Shown here: piece after piece, positions 7,762 through 18,078 of the stretch | Position numbering within the stretch: position 1 is the first letter of the stretch | Layout of the letters: each line of letters starts with the position of its first letter | Assembly (NCBI GenBank): GCA_001871195.1 | Contig: MNXA01000011.1 | Coordinates: 1-43,199, forward strand | Origin: Zetaproteobacteria bacterium CG1_02_55_237 | Lineage (GTDB): Bacteria; Pseudomonadota; Zetaproteobacteria; Mariprofundales; Mariprofundaceae | Direction: 5' to 3' | Length of the DNA stretch: 43,199 bases | Program-made: the position numbers and the translations under genes | Notes under the pieces: model-generated | What the model was told of the DNA's origin: nothing | The model's input: the letters and a program-made list of their open reading frames with translations, nothing else | The model's database searches: none

Positions 7762-7782
7762 CTAATCAAGGGGTAGGATTAT

Positions 7783-8952
7783 ATGAGCCGTAATTTTGTA
7801 TTCACCAGTGAGTCCGTTTCCGAGGGGCATCCCGACAAGGTTGCCGACCGCATTTCCGACAGTGTGCTGGATGCGATTCTCGAGCAGGATAAATTCGGCC
7901 GTGTGGCCTGCGAAACTCTGGTAACCACCGGTATGGCTTTGATCGCCGGTGAGATTACCACGTCTGCTATTGTTAATTATCAGGATGTCGTGCGGGCGGC
8001 CATTAAAGATATCGGCTATAACTCATCGGCCATGGGCTTCGACTGGGAGTCCTGTGCTGTGCTGGTCAGCCTCGACAAGCAATCGGTGGATATCGCACAG
8101 GGCGTGAACGAAGGTGAGGGTATCGATCTGGATCAGGGTGCCGGTGATCAGGGTCTGATGTTTGGATATGCCTCCAATGAAACCGACGTGCTGATGCCGA
8201 CTCCGATTCACCTGTCGCACCTGTTGGTGGAAAAGCAGGCCGCTGTGCGCAAGGCAGGTGTGCTCAAGTTCCTCCGTCCGGATGCCAAGTCGCAGGTTAC
8301 GGTGCGCTATGAAGACAGCAAGCCGGTGGCCATCGATGCTGTGGTGTTGTCCACGCAGCACAATCCGGATGTTTCGCACAAGGATTTGTCCGAGGCGATT
8401 ATGGATGAGGTCATCAAGCCGATTCTCGACCCGACAGGGTTGTTGCATGCCGGCACCGAATACCATATCAATCCGACCGGTCGCTTTGTGATTGGCGGGC
8501 CTGTGGGTGACTGCGGTGTGACCGGGCGCAAGATTATTGTCGATACCTACGGCGGTTTCGGCCATCACGGCGGCGGTGCATTTTCCGGTAAGGATCCGAC
8601 GAAGGTGGATCGCTCCGCCTGCTACATGATGCGTTATGTCGCCAAGAATATCGTGGCTGCCGGTCTGGCCGAGCGTTGCGAAGTGCAGGTGGCTTATGCC
8701 ATCGGTGTTGCCAAGCCGCTTTCGGTCATGATCAACACCTTCGGCACTGGCACGGTGGACGAGGACAAGCTGGCCAAGGCTGTGCGCGAGGTGTTTGACC
8801 TGCGTCCTAAGGGTATTGTGCAGACACTGGATTTGCTGCGTCCGATCTATGCCAAGACGTCCGCCTATGGTCATTTCGGCCGCGAGCTTCCTGAGTTTAC
8901 CTGGGAGCGTACCGATAAGGTTGCTGAACTGAAGGCTGCTGTCGGCAAGTAA
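7783..8952 (+). CDS. metK: S-adenosylmethionine synthase MetK
   Basis: A 389-residue enzyme making S-adenosylmethionine from methionine and ATP in the cytosol; full length for the family. [16 protein letters not shown] (7-22) binds [15 protein letters not shown] (119-130) is the first PROSITE signature, and [17 protein letters not shown] holds the phosphate-binding loop. ATG at 7783 follows AAGGGG. It precedes ahcY, with a terminator and a SAH riboswitch between. The leader (7628-7782) has no ORF; TTGCGC-16-TAAATG at 7687-7714 is a weak promoter candidate. Confidence 0.96.
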   Translation: MSRNFVFTSESVSEGHPDKVADRISDSVLDAILEQDKFGRVACETLVTTGMALIAGEITTSAIVNYQDVVRAAIKDIGYNSSAMGFDWESCAVLVSLDKQSVDIAQGVNEGEGIDLDQGAGDQGLMFGYASNETDVLMPTPIHLSHLLVEKQAAVRKAGVLKFLRPDAKSQVTVRYEDSKPVAIDAVVLSTQHNPDVSHKDLSEAIMDEVIKPILDPTGLLHAGTEYHINPTGRFVIGGPVGDCGVTGRKIIVDTYGGFGHHGGGAFSGKDPTKVDRSACYMMRYVAKNIVAAGLAERCEVQVAYAIGVAKPLSVMINTFGTGTVDEDKLAKAVREVFDLRPKGIVQTLDLLRPIYAKTSAYGHFGRELPEFTWERTDKVAELKAAVGK

Positions 8953-8995
8953 CACACAGCGCCGGGCAATGCCTTGTGCATTTTCCGGTCATGAC

Positions 8996-9026
8996 AAAGC
9001 CAGGTGTTTATCGCCTGGTTTTGTTT
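8996..9026 (+). terminator. Rho-independent terminator after metK
   Basis: AAAGCCAGG (8996-9004) pairs with CCTGGTTTT (9014-9022, including one G-T pair), with a TTTTGTTT run at 9019-9026. It lies 44 bases after the metK stop and just before the SAH riboswitch. I see no clear promoter between it and ahcY. Confidence 0.65.
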
Positions 9027-9029
9027 CCA

Positions 9030-9096
9030 GACTGAGGAGCACTGCAGTGTCGCGAAGGCGGTACCAGGCTCAGTCGCAAAACGATTAACGGTGCTC
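9030..9096 (+). promoter_or_regulatory. S-adenosylhomocysteine (SAH) riboswitch of ahcY
   Basis: P1 is GACTGAG (9030-9036) with CTCAGTC (9069-9075), perfect over 7 pairs. It is followed by GAGCACTGCA, the conserved GAGC(G/A)CTGCA box. P2 is GTGTCGC (9047-9053) with GCGGTAC (9058-9064), capped by GAAG. CCAGGCTCAG closes the core. A pseudoknot forms between GAGCAC (9037-9042) and GTGCTC (9091-9096). This is the ahcY-motif aptamer that turns expression on when SAH builds up. A hairpin at 9107-9134, next to the ribosome site, may be the expression platform. Confidence 0.88.
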
Positions 9097-9106
9097 ATAT
9101 TTTTAT

Positions 9107-9134
9107 GCCCGGATGATTGATAACAATCCCGGGC
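9107..9134 (+). promoter_or_regulatory. Hairpin next to the ahcY ribosome site
   Basis: GCCCGG (9107-9112) pairs with CCGGGC (9129-9134), seven bases before the AGGAG at 9141. There is no T-run, so it is not a classical terminator. It probably belongs to the expression platform of the SAH riboswitch. Confidence 0.45.
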
Positions 9135-9152
9135 GAACATAGGAGTATGAGA

Positions 9153-10559
9153 ATGTCTGATTTTACTGATTACAAAGTGGCGGATATGTCCCCGGCGACC
9201 ATCGCATGGGGCCGTAAAGAGCTGAAAATTGCCGAGACCGAAATGCCTGGTCTGATGGCGACGCGCGCAAAGTATGCGGCTTCACAGCCATTGAAGGGCG
9301 CCCGCATTGCTGGCTCCCTGCATATGACCATCCAGACAGGTGTGCTGATTGAAACACTGACTGCTCTTGGTGCGGAGGTGCGCTGGGCATCGTGCAATAT
9401 CTATTCTACACAGGATCACGCTGCTGCTGCGATTGCTGCTGAGGGTATTCCGGTCTTTGCTCACAAAGGTGAAACGCTGGAAGAGTATTGGGAGTTTTGC
9501 CACAACATCATGGAGTGGCATGACGGCGGCACGCCGAACATGATTCTTGATGATGGTGGCGATGCTACAACCCTGCTGGTTCTGGGTGCCAAGGCTGAGA
9601 AGGATGCGTCCGTACTGGATAATCCGGGTTCCGAGGAAGAGGAGTACCTCTTTGCATCGATCAAGAAGCGTCTGGCTTCCCAGCCGGGTTACTACACCAG
9701 CCGTCGCGATGCGATTCGCGGTGTAACTGAAGAGACCACTACCGGTGTGCACCGTCTGTATCAGATGTTTGAACGCGGTGAGCTTCCATTCCCGGCCATC
9801 AACGTTAATGACTCTGTAACCAAATCCAAATTTGATAACCTCTACGGCTGCCGCGAGTCGCTGCTCGACGGCATCAAGCGCGCTACCGATGTGATGATCG
9901 CCGGCAAGATCTGCGTTGTGCTGGGTTACGGCGATGTGGGCAAAGGTTGTGCGCAGGCATTCCGCGGTATGGGCGCCACTACCTGGGTTACCGAAATTGA
10001 TCCGATCTGCGCCCTGCAGGCAGCAATGGAAGGCTATCGTGTCGTCAATATGGATGATGCATGCGCCTTGGGCGATATCTTCGTCACCACCACCGGCAAC
10101 TACCACGTGATCACCCACGACCACATGGCTGCCATGAAGGATCAGTCTATCGTCTGCAACATCGGTCATTTTGATAATGAGATCGATGTCGCAAGCCTGA
10201 AGAAATATGAGTGGGACAATGTGAAGCCGCAGGTGGATCAGATTATCTTCCCGGACGGCAAGCGTATTACCCTGCTGGCAGAAGGTCGCCTGGTGAACCT
10301 GGGCTGCGGAACCGGTCACCCAAGCTTTGTGATGTCCAACTCCTTCACCAACCAGACGCTGGCACAGATCGAGCTGTTCACACAGACCGGTCAGTATAAA
10401 AAAGAAGTGTACACACTGCCGAAGAAGCTGGATGAAGAGGTGGCGCGTCTGCACCTGGCCAAGGTTGGTGTTAACCTGACGCCGCTGACAAAGCAGCAGG
10501 CTGATTACATCGGCGTGCCGGTGGAAGGTCCGTACAAGCCACACCACTACCGCTATTAG
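9153..10559 (+). CDS. ahcY: Adenosylhomocysteinase AhcY
   Basis: A 468-residue enzyme that reversibly splits S-adenosylhomocysteine into adenosine and homocysteine, relieving product inhibition of methyltransferases such as Ubi[16 protein letters not shown] and [15 protein letters not shown] are substrate-side signatures, [18 protein letters not shown] is the NAD-binding loop, [11 protein letters not shown] follows, and the chain ends PYKPHHYRY as usual. ATG at 9153 is chosen, seven bases after AGGAG; an in-frame ATG at 9147 is only one base from it. The length includes the extra internal segment common in bacterial forms (around [20 protein letters not shown]). It is controlled by the SAH riboswitch just upstream. 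Confidence 0.96.
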   Translation: MSDFTDYKVADMSPATIAWGRKELKIAETEMPGLMATRAKYAASQPLKGARIAGSLHMTIQTGVLIETLTALGAEVRWASCNIYSTQDHAAAAIAAEGIPVFAHKGETLEEYWEFCHNIMEWHDGGTPNMILDDGGDATTLLVLGAKAEKDASVLDNPGSEEEEYLFASIKKRLASQPGYYTSRRDAIRGVTEETTTGVHRLYQMFERGELPFPAINVNDSVTKSKFDNLYGCRESLLDGIKRATDVMIAGKICVVLGYGDVGKGCAQAFRGMGATTWVTEIDPICALQAAMEGYRVVNMDDACALGDIFVTTTGNYHVITHDHMAAMKDQSIVCNIGHFDNEIDVASLKKYEWDNVKPQVDQIIFPDGKRITLLAEGRLVNLGCGTGHPSFVMSNSFTNQTLAQIELFTQTGQYKKEVYTLPKKLDEEVARLHLAKVGVNLTPLTKQQADYIGVPVEGPYKPHHYRY

Positions 10560-10566
10560 GTAAACG

Positions 10567-10866
10567 ATGATGCATGCCCCCGCCCGGCTCCGCTACGTAT
10601 GGCTTTGCTCTGCATTGCTATGTGTTGCGCCGGCATGGGCGGGGGATGCCCCATCTACTTCTTCCAGTGCCGATGTTAAGTATGACCGTACCGGTGACGG
10701 CCTGGTTGATGCAGAGGATTGGGCTCGATTGAAAGCGGATGAAAAAACGGCATATGCACGGGACTCTCTCCTGGAGCTTGGTCTGCAGCCGGATGCCGCA
10801 GCTGGCAACGGGCGCACGCGCTTGCAGGACTATCTCGACGGCTTGCGCTCTGTTTATGAACGATAA
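10567..10866 (+). CDS. Small secreted EF-hand-like protein
   Basis: A 99-residue protein with a signal peptide (LRYVWLCSALLCVAPAWAG, likely cut after AWA near residue 25) and one EF-hand-type loop DRTGDGLVDAED (about 40-51), with acidic or oxygen ligands at loop positions 1, 3, 5, 9 and 12. A second half (AGNGRTRLQDYLDGL) may be a decayed partner hand. It starts 7 bases after ahcY, with an AGG overlapping the ahcY stop, so it is likely co-transcribed with it. A periplasmic or exported calcium-binding role is inferred. I do not recognise a named family. ATG at 10570 is equally possible. Confidence 0.7.
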   Translation: MMHAPARLRYVWLCSALLCVAPAWAGDAPSTSSSADVKYDRTGDGLVDAEDWARLKADEKTAYARDSLLELGLQPDAAAGNGRTRLQDYLDGLRSVYER

Positions 10867-10886
10867 ACCCTGTGAATTTTATATGG

Positions 10887-10915
10887 TTGAAACCGATCTT
10901 TTAAAATGGTATAAA
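10887..10915 (+). promoter_or_regulatory. Sigma70-type promoter of the atp operon
   Basis: TTGAAA (10887-10892), a 17-base spacer and TATAAA (10910-10915), then TCGC. It lies in the gap before atpI and reads toward the atp genes. It is close to consensus, with five of six bases in each hexamer. Confidence 0.72.
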
Positions 10916-10932
10916 TCGCAACCCTTACGGGG

Positions 10933-10965
10933 AGGGTGTGTTACACAATCGTTTTGTGGCACCCT
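10933..10965 (+). other. Leader hairpin before atpI
   Basis: AGGGTG (10933-10938) pairs with CACCCT (10960-10965), with an inner CACAA/TTGTG stem. It sits just downstream of the atp promoter, so it would form in the 5' leader. The 3' side is TTTCCC, not a T-run, so termination is weak at best; it may stabilise the message or end transcripts from the EF-hand gene. Confidence 0.4.
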
Positions 10966-11004
10966 TTCCCATCGGTTTGAAGGCTGTTTTAGATTGGTTC
11001 CTGC

Positions 11005-11412
11005 ATGAGTGGGCTACAGCATTTCTCAAGTTCGGACGAATCATCATACAGTATTCAAATGGCGCTGCTCTGGCAGTTGGGTGCAGGGCTGTTCGGCATG
11101 TTGGCCGCGGTTTTGTGCTACGACACAAAAGTAGCGTTAGGGCTTGGTTTCGGTGTGGTGATTGTCATGCTGAGTACCATGTTGTTGGGACGGCGCATTC
11201 ATGATGCTGCAGCTGCCGATGTAGAGAGCGGGCAGCGCATGTTGTATGCCGGTGCGGTGATGCGCTTCGTTTTTGTGCTGGCTGCGCTGGTGATGGCTTA
11301 CAGCCTTGGCTTGCATCTGCTTGCAGTGGCTGTTGGAATGGTGTTGTCGCAGGCTGCAATGTTCTTTTTTGCCGCCAGCGGTCTGAGAGCTCAGTTTAAG
11401 CGGCCTGGTTAG
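11005..11412 (+). CDS. atpI: ATP synthase accessory protein AtpI
   Basis: A 135-residue membrane protein with four predicted hydrophobic helices (about 22-40, 45-63, 81-100 and 103-122), the usual AtpI fold. AtpI helps assemble the c-ring of F-type ATP synthase and is not essential in most bacteria. It is the first gene of the atp operon, before atpB. The start ATG at 11005 has no strong ribosome site, which is common for atpI, where low expression is usual. The family is poorly conserved, so the call is from membrane pattern plus position. Confidence 0.8.
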   Translation: MSGLQHFSSSDESSYSIQMALLWQLGAGLFGMLAAVLCYDTKVALGLGFGVVIVMLSTMLLGRRIHDAAAADVESGQRMLYAGAVMRFVFVLAALVMAYSLGLHLLAVAVGMVLSQAAMFFFAASGLRAQFKRPG

Positions 11413-11458
11413 TTCGTCGCGTTGTAACAAAAATTGATGCAGTAAACGGGAGAAGCAG

Positions 11459-12304
11459 TTGGCGCAAGAGGAGCATGGCGCAGGAGGGATCGCAGATCAT
11501 CTGAATTACTGGTCTTATAAGTTCGATGATTCCAATCCATTTATGCAGATTCACCTTGATACGATGTTGACCACGATCATTGTGGCCGGTTTGCTTGTAG
11601 GTTTTTCCATTTGGCTTAGTCGCCGCCTTACCGATGGTGCGCCGAGTGGTGCCCAGAACTTTATGGAGTCCGTGGTTGGTTTTGTTGACGACACGGTGCG
11701 TGATAACTTCCCGGTTCATAATCCATTTATTGCGCCGCTGGCCCTTACTGTCTTTATATTTATCTTCCTGATGAACTGTCTTGATATTTTCCCTGCGTTC
11801 TTGTCCGGACACATTGCACACCTCTTCGGCCTGGAGCATTACCGTCAGGTGCCAACCAATGATCTTAACCTTCCGGCAGCCATGGCGGTCAGTGTGTTTA
11901 TCATGGTTCTGTACTACGAGTTCAAGCTCAAGCCTGTGCATTTCTGCAAGGAGTTGTTGCTGCAGCCGTTTGCCAGCCTGCTGCTGGATGCGAAGAACCC
12001 GGTTGTTAAGCTTATCGGTGTTCTGCTGATTCCCCTGAATCTGATTCTTAAGCTGGTGGAAGAGTTGGCCAAGCCGCTCTCCCTGTCCTTCCGACTGTTC
12101 GGCAACATGTTTGCCGGCGAAGTAATCTTCCTGCTCATTGCATTCCTGCTGCTGGGTGGTGGAGCTGTGGGTATGGCGACAGGCTTCTTTGTGGGTCTGG
12201 GCTGGTCTATATTCCACATGTTTATCGGTCTGTTGCAGGCATTCATTTTCATGATTCTGACGGTGGTGTATCTATCTATTGCGCACCAGCCGGCAGAGCA
12301 CTGA
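11459..12304 (+). CDS. atpB: ATP synthase F0 subunit a
   Basis: The 281-residue proton-channel subunit of the F0 sector in the inner membrane. PTNDLNLPAAMAVSVF and LSLSFRLFGNMFAGEV are family blocks; the Arg in FRLFGN is the essential one that faces the c-ring glutamate. Five to six membrane helices are visible. TTG at 11459 is chosen, six bases after GGGAG; the ATG at 11475 is out of frame. It sits between atpI and atpE in the usual order. Confidence 0.95.
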   Translation: MAQEEHGAGGIADHLNYWSYKFDDSNPFMQIHLDTMLTTIIVAGLLVGFSIWLSRRLTDGAPSGAQNFMESVVGFVDDTVRDNFPVHNPFIAPLALTVFIFIFLMNCLDIFPAFLSGHIAHLFGLEHYRQVPTNDLNLPAAMAVSVFIMVLYYEFKLKPVHFCKELLLQPFASLLLDAKNPVVKLIGVLLIPLNLILKLVEELAKPLSLSFRLFGNMFAGEVIFLLIAFLLLGGGAVGMATGFFVGLGWSIFHMFIGLLQAFIFMILTVVYLSIAHQPAEH

Positions 12305-12343
12305 TTTACAAAAAAACAACGTAGGGAAAAAAGGAGTAACAAC

Positions 12344-12598
12344 ATGGAAGCAACCACAATCATTACCGCAGCCACAGCAATCTCGGTGGGTGTCATTCTG
12401 GCCGCCGCAGGTTTGGGTTCAGCTATCGGCTGGGGTCTGATTACCTCTAAAACGCTGGAAGGCATTGCACGCCAGCCTGAGATGCGTCCACAGCTGATGT
12501 TCAATATGTTCATCTTCGCAGGTCTGATGGAGTCTTTCCCGTTCATTATCATGGCCTTTGCGCTGTGGTTCCTGTTCGCTAACCCGTTTATTGCCTAA
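12344..12598 (+). CDS. atpE: ATP synthase F0 subunit c
   Basis: The 84-residue c-ring subunit with two membrane helices and the cytoplasmic loop ARQPE. The ion-binding carboxylate is the Glu in GLMESFPF of helix 2. The position that holds Gln in sodium-type rings aligns with a Trp here, so a proton ring is more likely. ATG at 12344 follows AAGGAG with seven bases between. This is normally the most highly made subunit of the complex. Confidence 0.95.
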   Translation: MEATTIITAATAISVGVILAAAGLGSAIGWGLITSKTLEGIARQPEMRPQLMFNMFIFAGLMESFPFIIMAFALWFLFANPFIA

Positions 12599-12647
12599 TC
12601 GGTAAGCTAAGAACCATAGAAATACGCGCGTATAGCGAGGTGATGGA

Positions 12648-13130
12648 ATGAGCATAGACCTGACATTTATCGGACAGATAGTCGTCTTCTTGACGCTGCT
12701 GGTTCTGCTGAAGAAGTATCTGTATGGCCCGTTGAATAGCTTGATGGAGCAGCGCTCTGCCAAGATTGCCGAGGGCCTGGCAGCTGCAGATGCTGGCAAG
12801 GAAGCCAAGGCCAAGGCCGACGTTGAGATTGCCGGTCAGCTGAAGGAAGCCAGGAAGAAGGCTCAGGAAATTCTCGCAGCAGCTGAAAAACGTGCCGCGG
12901 AAATTCAGGAAGAGATTACCAATAAGGCGCGCGATGAGGCGGGTCAGATTGTGCAGGCAGCACGTGAAGAAGTTGATGCTGAAGTGAACAAGGCACGCAT
13001 GGTCCTCCGCAAGGAAGTGGCAGGTATAGCTATTGCCGCTGCTGAGCGAATCATCAATGCGGAGCTGGATGGCAAACGTCATAGCAAGCTCATTGATGAT
13101 GTTGTCGCCCAAGGGTTCGGTAACGCATGA
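12648..13130 (+). CDS. atpF: ATP synthase F0 subunit b
   Basis: The 160-residue stator stalk subunit: one N-terminal membrane helix (about 5-22), then a long, charged, Ala/Lys/Glu-rich coiled coil (about 40-140) that binds the delta subunit. Its last codons overlap the atpH ATG by four bases. ATG at 12648 is preceded by GAGGTG. No second b-type gene (b') is present next to it, as in most non-photosynthetic proteobacteria. Confidence 0.94.
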   Translation: MSIDLTFIGQIVVFLTLLVLLKKYLYGPLNSLMEQRSAKIAEGLAAADAGKEAKAKADVEIAGQLKEARKKAQEILAAAEKRAAEIQEEITNKARDEAGQIVQAAREEVDAEVNKARMVLRKEVAGIAIAAAERIINAELDGKRHSKLIDDVVAQGFGNA

Positions 13131-13648
13131 GTACGACCTCCATTTCGCGACGCTATGCCCGGGCTCTCTTTGAGTTGCAGCAGGAAGGGGTGTCGATTGC
13201 TGACGCCCTGAGTGCAGCTGCTGCAGTTGCCGGTGTGGCTGAGGTGGCAAGTGTGCTTGATCAGCCGCAGATTCCTGCTTCTGTAAAGACTGCGATTATT
13301 GATAAGGTCGCTAAAGGCCTTGGCAAGGAAGTCTCTCGTCTGGTTTTGATGCTGTGTGAACGCGGCAAGGCTTCGCTGTTGCCCGAGATTAACGCCCTGT
13401 TTGAAGAGATGATGCGTCACGCATCCAGTCAGATTGAGGCAGAGGTGGTTGCAGCTACAGCTCTGAATAAGGCCGCGCAGGATAGTATTGCTGCAGCACT
13501 TACCAAGGCAGTCGGTCGCAAGGTGGTCATCAAAACGTCGCAGGATAAGGATATCCTTGGTGGCTTGGTAGTTCGACTGGGAGATCGCCAGCTAGATTAT
13601 TCGCTTCGTACCCGGCTTGAGGGTTTGAAGCGGGCCATGGTTTCGTAA
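13127..13648 (+). CDS. atpH: ATP synthase F1 subunit delta
   Basis: The 173-residue stator subunit that joins the b stalk to the top of F1. The N-terminal ISRRYARALFELQQE (5-19) and the C-terminal DKDILGGLVVRLGDRQLDYS are the family signatures. The ATG overlaps the atpF stop by four bases, which suggests coupled translation of the two stator subunits. Confidence 0.94.
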   Translation: MSTTSISRRYARALFELQQEGVSIADALSAAAAVAGVAEVASVLDQPQIPASVKTAIIDKVAKGLGKEVSRLVLMLCERGKASLLPEINALFEEMMRHASSQIEAEVVAATALNKAAQDSIAAALTKAVGRKVVIKTSQDKDILGGLVVRLGDRQLDYSLRTRLEGLKRAMVS

Positions 13649-13690
13649 CATAAATTTAGAGTTTACTAAAAGTAATCTGAGGTAGGAAAT

Positions 13691-15232
13691 ATGAAGCTCG
13701 ATACTGCTGAAATCAGTTCCATCATCAAGGAACAAATCAAGGGATACAAGGCTGCTGCGGCAGATGCCAATGTCGGAACGCTGGTAAGCGTTGGCGATGG
13801 TGTTGCCATTGTGCACGGTCTGTCCGGAGCCATGGCCGGTGAAATGCTGGAGTTTCCGCAGGGAACCTCGGGCATGGTGCTGAACCTTGAAGAGGACAGC
13901 GTCGGCGTCGTGATCTTCGGTGATTACACCCACCTGGGCGAAGGCGACCAGGTGAAATGCACCGGTGGTATCTTCTCGGTACCGGTGGGGCCAGAGCTTA
14001 AGGGCCGCGTGGTGAACGCACTGGGCCAGCCGATTGACGGCAAGGGTCCGGTCAAGACCAAGATGACCGATCCTGTTGAAAAGATTGCCCCCGGGGTGAT
14101 TGAGCGCAAATCGGTGGATCAGCCGCTGCAAACAGGAATCAAGTCCATCGATGCCATGATTCCGATCGGTCGCGGCCAGCGCGAGCTGATTATCGGCGAC
14201 CGTCAGACGGGTAAAACCGCCATTGCGGTCGATACCATCATCAACCAGAAGGACACCGGCGTGACCTGTGTGTATGTTGCTGTCGGCCAGAAGGCTGCCA
14301 CCGTGGCGACAGTGGTGCGCACCCTGAAAGAGCACGGCGCTCTGGATCATACAATTGTGGTTGCCGCGAGCGCATCCGAATCTGCTGCGCTGCAATATCT
14401 GGCTCCGTATACCGGTTGCACCATGGGTGAGTATTTCCGTGACCGCGGCGAAGACGCACTGATTGTTTATGATGATTTGACCAAACAGGCATGGGCCTAC
14501 CGTCAGGTGTCCCTGATTTTGCGTCGCCCTCCAGGCCGTGAAGCCTATCCGGGTGATGTGTTCTACCTGCATTCCCGTCTGCTGGAGCGTGCTTCGCGTG
14601 TCAGTGTTGAATATGTCGAAGAATTCACCAAGGGTAAAGTAAAGGGCAAAACCGGTTCATTGACCGCTCTGCCAATCATTGAAACCCAGGCAGGCGATGT
14701 GTCCGCTTTCGTGCCGACCAACGTGATTTCCATTACCGATGGCCAGATTTTCCTTGAGACCAGCCTGTTCAACTCCGGCCAACGCCCGGCAGTGAACGCC
14801 GGTCTGTCCGTGTCACGTGTTGGTGGTGCAGCCCAGACCAAGGCAATGAAGAAATTGGGTGGTGGTCTGCGTCTGGATCTGGCCCAGTATCGCGAGTTGG
14901 CAGCATTTGCACAGTTCGCCTCCGATCTGGATGCAGCAACCCGCAAACAGATTGAGCGCGGCAAACGCGGCACCCAGATTCTGAAACAGGGTGAGAATGA
15001 GCCGATGAGCGTGGCTCAGATGTCTGCCAGCCTCTATGTCCTTAACAATGGCGATCTGGATGATGTTGATGCAGATAAGATTTGCGATTTTGAGCGGGCC
15101 TTCCAGGCCTACCTCAAGTCCAATGCCGCCGAGCTGATGACTGCTTTTGACGCAACCCCGACATTGACTGACGAAGTTGCTGCCGGCCTGGACAAGGCAG
15201 TTGCCGAGTTCAAAGCCAACGGCACGTACTAA
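13691..15232 (+). CDS. atpA: ATP synthase F1 subunit alpha
   Basis: The 513-residue alpha subunit, which binds ATP without hydrolysing it. Walker [10 protein letters not shown] (about 169-177), the Arg finger region near [14 protein letters not shown], and the N-terminal [10 protein letters not shown] typical of alpha are visible. The length is usual for proteobacteria. ATG at 13691 has GAGGTAGG upstream. Confidence 0.97.
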   Translation: MKLDTAEISSIIKEQIKGYKAAAADANVGTLVSVGDGVAIVHGLSGAMAGEMLEFPQGTSGMVLNLEEDSVGVVIFGDYTHLGEGDQVKCTGGIFSVPVGPELKGRVVNALGQPIDGKGPVKTKMTDPVEKIAPGVIERKSVDQPLQTGIKSIDAMIPIGRGQRELIIGDRQTGKTAIAVDTIINQKDTGVTCVYVAVGQKAATVATVVRTLKEHGALDHTIVVAASASESAALQYLAPYTGCTMGEYFRDRGEDALIVYDDLTKQAWAYRQVSLILRRPPGREAYPGDVFYLHSRLLERASRVSVEYVEEFTKGKVKGKTGSLTALPIIETQAGDVSAFVPTNVISITDGQIFLETSLFNSGQRPAVNAGLSVSRVGGAAQTKAMKKLGGGLRLDLAQYRELAAFAQFASDLDAATRKQIERGKRGTQILKQGENEPMSVAQMSASLYVLNNGDLDDVDADKICDFERAFQAYLKSNAAELMTAFDATPTLTDEVAAGLDKAVAEFKANGTY

Positions 15233-15257
15233 GTCGGAACGGGCAAGGGAGCGATAA

Positions 15258-16112
15258 GTGGCATCAACCAAGGAAATCCGGGGTCAGATCAAGGCCGTTC
15301 AGAACACTGCCAAAATCACCAAGGCCATGGAAATGGTTGCGGCGAGCAAGATGCGCAAGGCGCAGAAGCGGGTATTTGATGCCCGTTCCTATGCAGAAGG
15401 AATTCGCCAGGTAATTGCCAACCTGATGCAGGCGCACCCTGAGTATAAACATTCATTTTTCACCCCGCGTGAGAATGTGAAGCGCATCGGCATCATTCTC
15501 GTGACTACGGACAAGGGGCTTTGCGGTGGCTTGAATACCAACGTGCTTCGTCTGGCAGTAAAGAGCATTCGTGCGCAGCAGGCCGAGGTTGAGGTCATCA
15601 ACATCGGGCGTCGCGGCGGTGCATTCATGCGGCGTTTTGGCGTCACTGTGTCAGGAAGCGTGGAGAATATTTCGGATTCACCTGAATTGTCGGATGTTCT
15701 CGGTGCAGCGGATCTGGCCATTGAACGTTATATCGATGGCAGCTATGACGAAGTGCATCTGATGTTCAGCGAATTCGTCAATACCATGACCCAGAAGCCG
15801 ACCGTGATGCAGCTTCTTCCATGCCCGGTGAACGAGGAGCCTTCCCACCCAGGTTATTGGGACTACCTGTATGAGCCGGACAGTCAGATTGTGCTCGATG
15901 GCCTGCTCAGGCGGTATATCGAATCGCTGGTTTACCATGGTGCACTTGAAAACAAGGCATGCGAGCAATCTGCACGCATGGTGGCAATGAAGAGCGCGAC
16001 AGATAATGCCAAGGGCATGGTCAAGGATCTTCAGATTACCTACAACAAGGCACGTCAGGCAGCCATTACGCAGGAATTGGCGGAAATTGTCGCCGGTGGC
16101 GCAGCTGCATAG
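15258..16112 (+). CDS. atpG: ATP synthase F1 subunit gamma
   Basis: The 284-residue rotor shaft. The N-terminal helix TKEIRGQIKAVQNTAKITKA, the block TDKGLCGGLN and the C-terminal helix ending in NKARQAAITQELAEIVAGGA, which enters the alpha3-beta3 core, are typical. GTG at 15258 is the only sensible start, after AAGGGAG. It lies between atpA and atpD as usual. Confidence 0.96.
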   Translation: MASTKEIRGQIKAVQNTAKITKAMEMVAASKMRKAQKRVFDARSYAEGIRQVIANLMQAHPEYKHSFFTPRENVKRIGIILVTTDKGLCGGLNTNVLRLAVKSIRAQQAEVEVINIGRRGGAFMRRFGVTVSGSVENISDSPELSDVLGAADLAIERYIDGSYDEVHLMFSEFVNTMTQKPTVMQLLPCPVNEEPSHPGYWDYLYEPDSQIVLDGLLRRYIESLVYHGALENKACEQSARMVAMKSATDNAKGMVKDLQITYNKARQAAITQELAEIVAGGAAA

Positions 16113-16136
16113 TTATTTTTTAGTTACAAAGTTTAA

Positions 16137-17551
<1,415 letters not shown>

Positions 17552-17552
<1 letters not shown>

Positions 17553-17962
17553 TGAGTACCGTCCAGGTTCTTGTTGCTACGGCTGAGCGCGAGGTTTATC
17601 GCGGCGAAGCGGAGATGCTGGTAGCGCCTGGTGCTGCTGGTGAGTTGGGTATTTTGCCCAAGCATGCTCCTCTGCTCAGTCAGTTGAAGCCAGGTGAGCT
17701 GCGCATCACCAATGGTGAGAATGTCGATGAGGTTTTTATCTCCGGTGGTTTTATTGAAGTTCAACCGGATATGATTACCGTGCTGGCCGATAGCGCAGAA
17801 CGAGCCTCAGATATGGATGAAGCTGCGGCACTTGCCGCACAGCGTAAGGCCGAAGAAGTTCTTGAGTCGCAGAAGGGTGATGCTGATTTGGCCCTGGCTG
17901 AGGCAGAGCTGTCGATTATGGCTGCGCGATTGGACTGGCTGCGAAAAAAGAGAAAGAACTGA
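17552..17962 (+). CDS. atpC: ATP synthase F1 subunit epsilon
   Basis: The 136-residue rotor subunit, with an N-terminal beta-sandwich (VLVATAEREVYRGEAEMLVAP, GELGILPKHAPLLSQL) and a C-terminal helical pair that can brake ATP hydrolysis. GTG at 17552 shares one base with the atpD stop, so translation is probably coupled. It is the last gene of the operon and is followed by a strong terminator. Confidence 0.94.
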
Positions 17963-17980
17963 CCTTGGTCCGTTTGTTGA

Positions 17981-18007
17981 AAGGCGCACCTCGGTGCGCC
18001 TTTTTTC
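17981..18007 (+). terminator. Rho-independent terminator of the atp operon
   Basis: GGCGCACC (17983-17990) pairs with GGTGCGCC (17993-18000), followed by TTTTTTC. In practice the loop is CCTCGG on a six-pair GC stem. It lies about 20 bases after atpC and separates it from glmU. Confidence 0.9.
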
Positions 18008-18078
18008 TTTGTTTTGCAAGCTATCCGGCATTGTGAGAACCTAGCGCCGAAAATAGACTTGACGGCTCCGGAGGATTT

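Noticed and set aside
7628-7782. SAM-II type riboswitch before metK
   Set aside because: Short pieces look similar, but the P1 partner and the conserved UGAUUU-type block are missing, so I list only an unassigned hairpin.
12344-12598. Sodium-type ATP synthase c-ring
   Set aside because: The Glu-Ser pair in helix 2 is present, but the helix 1 Gln ligand aligns with Trp, which favours protons.
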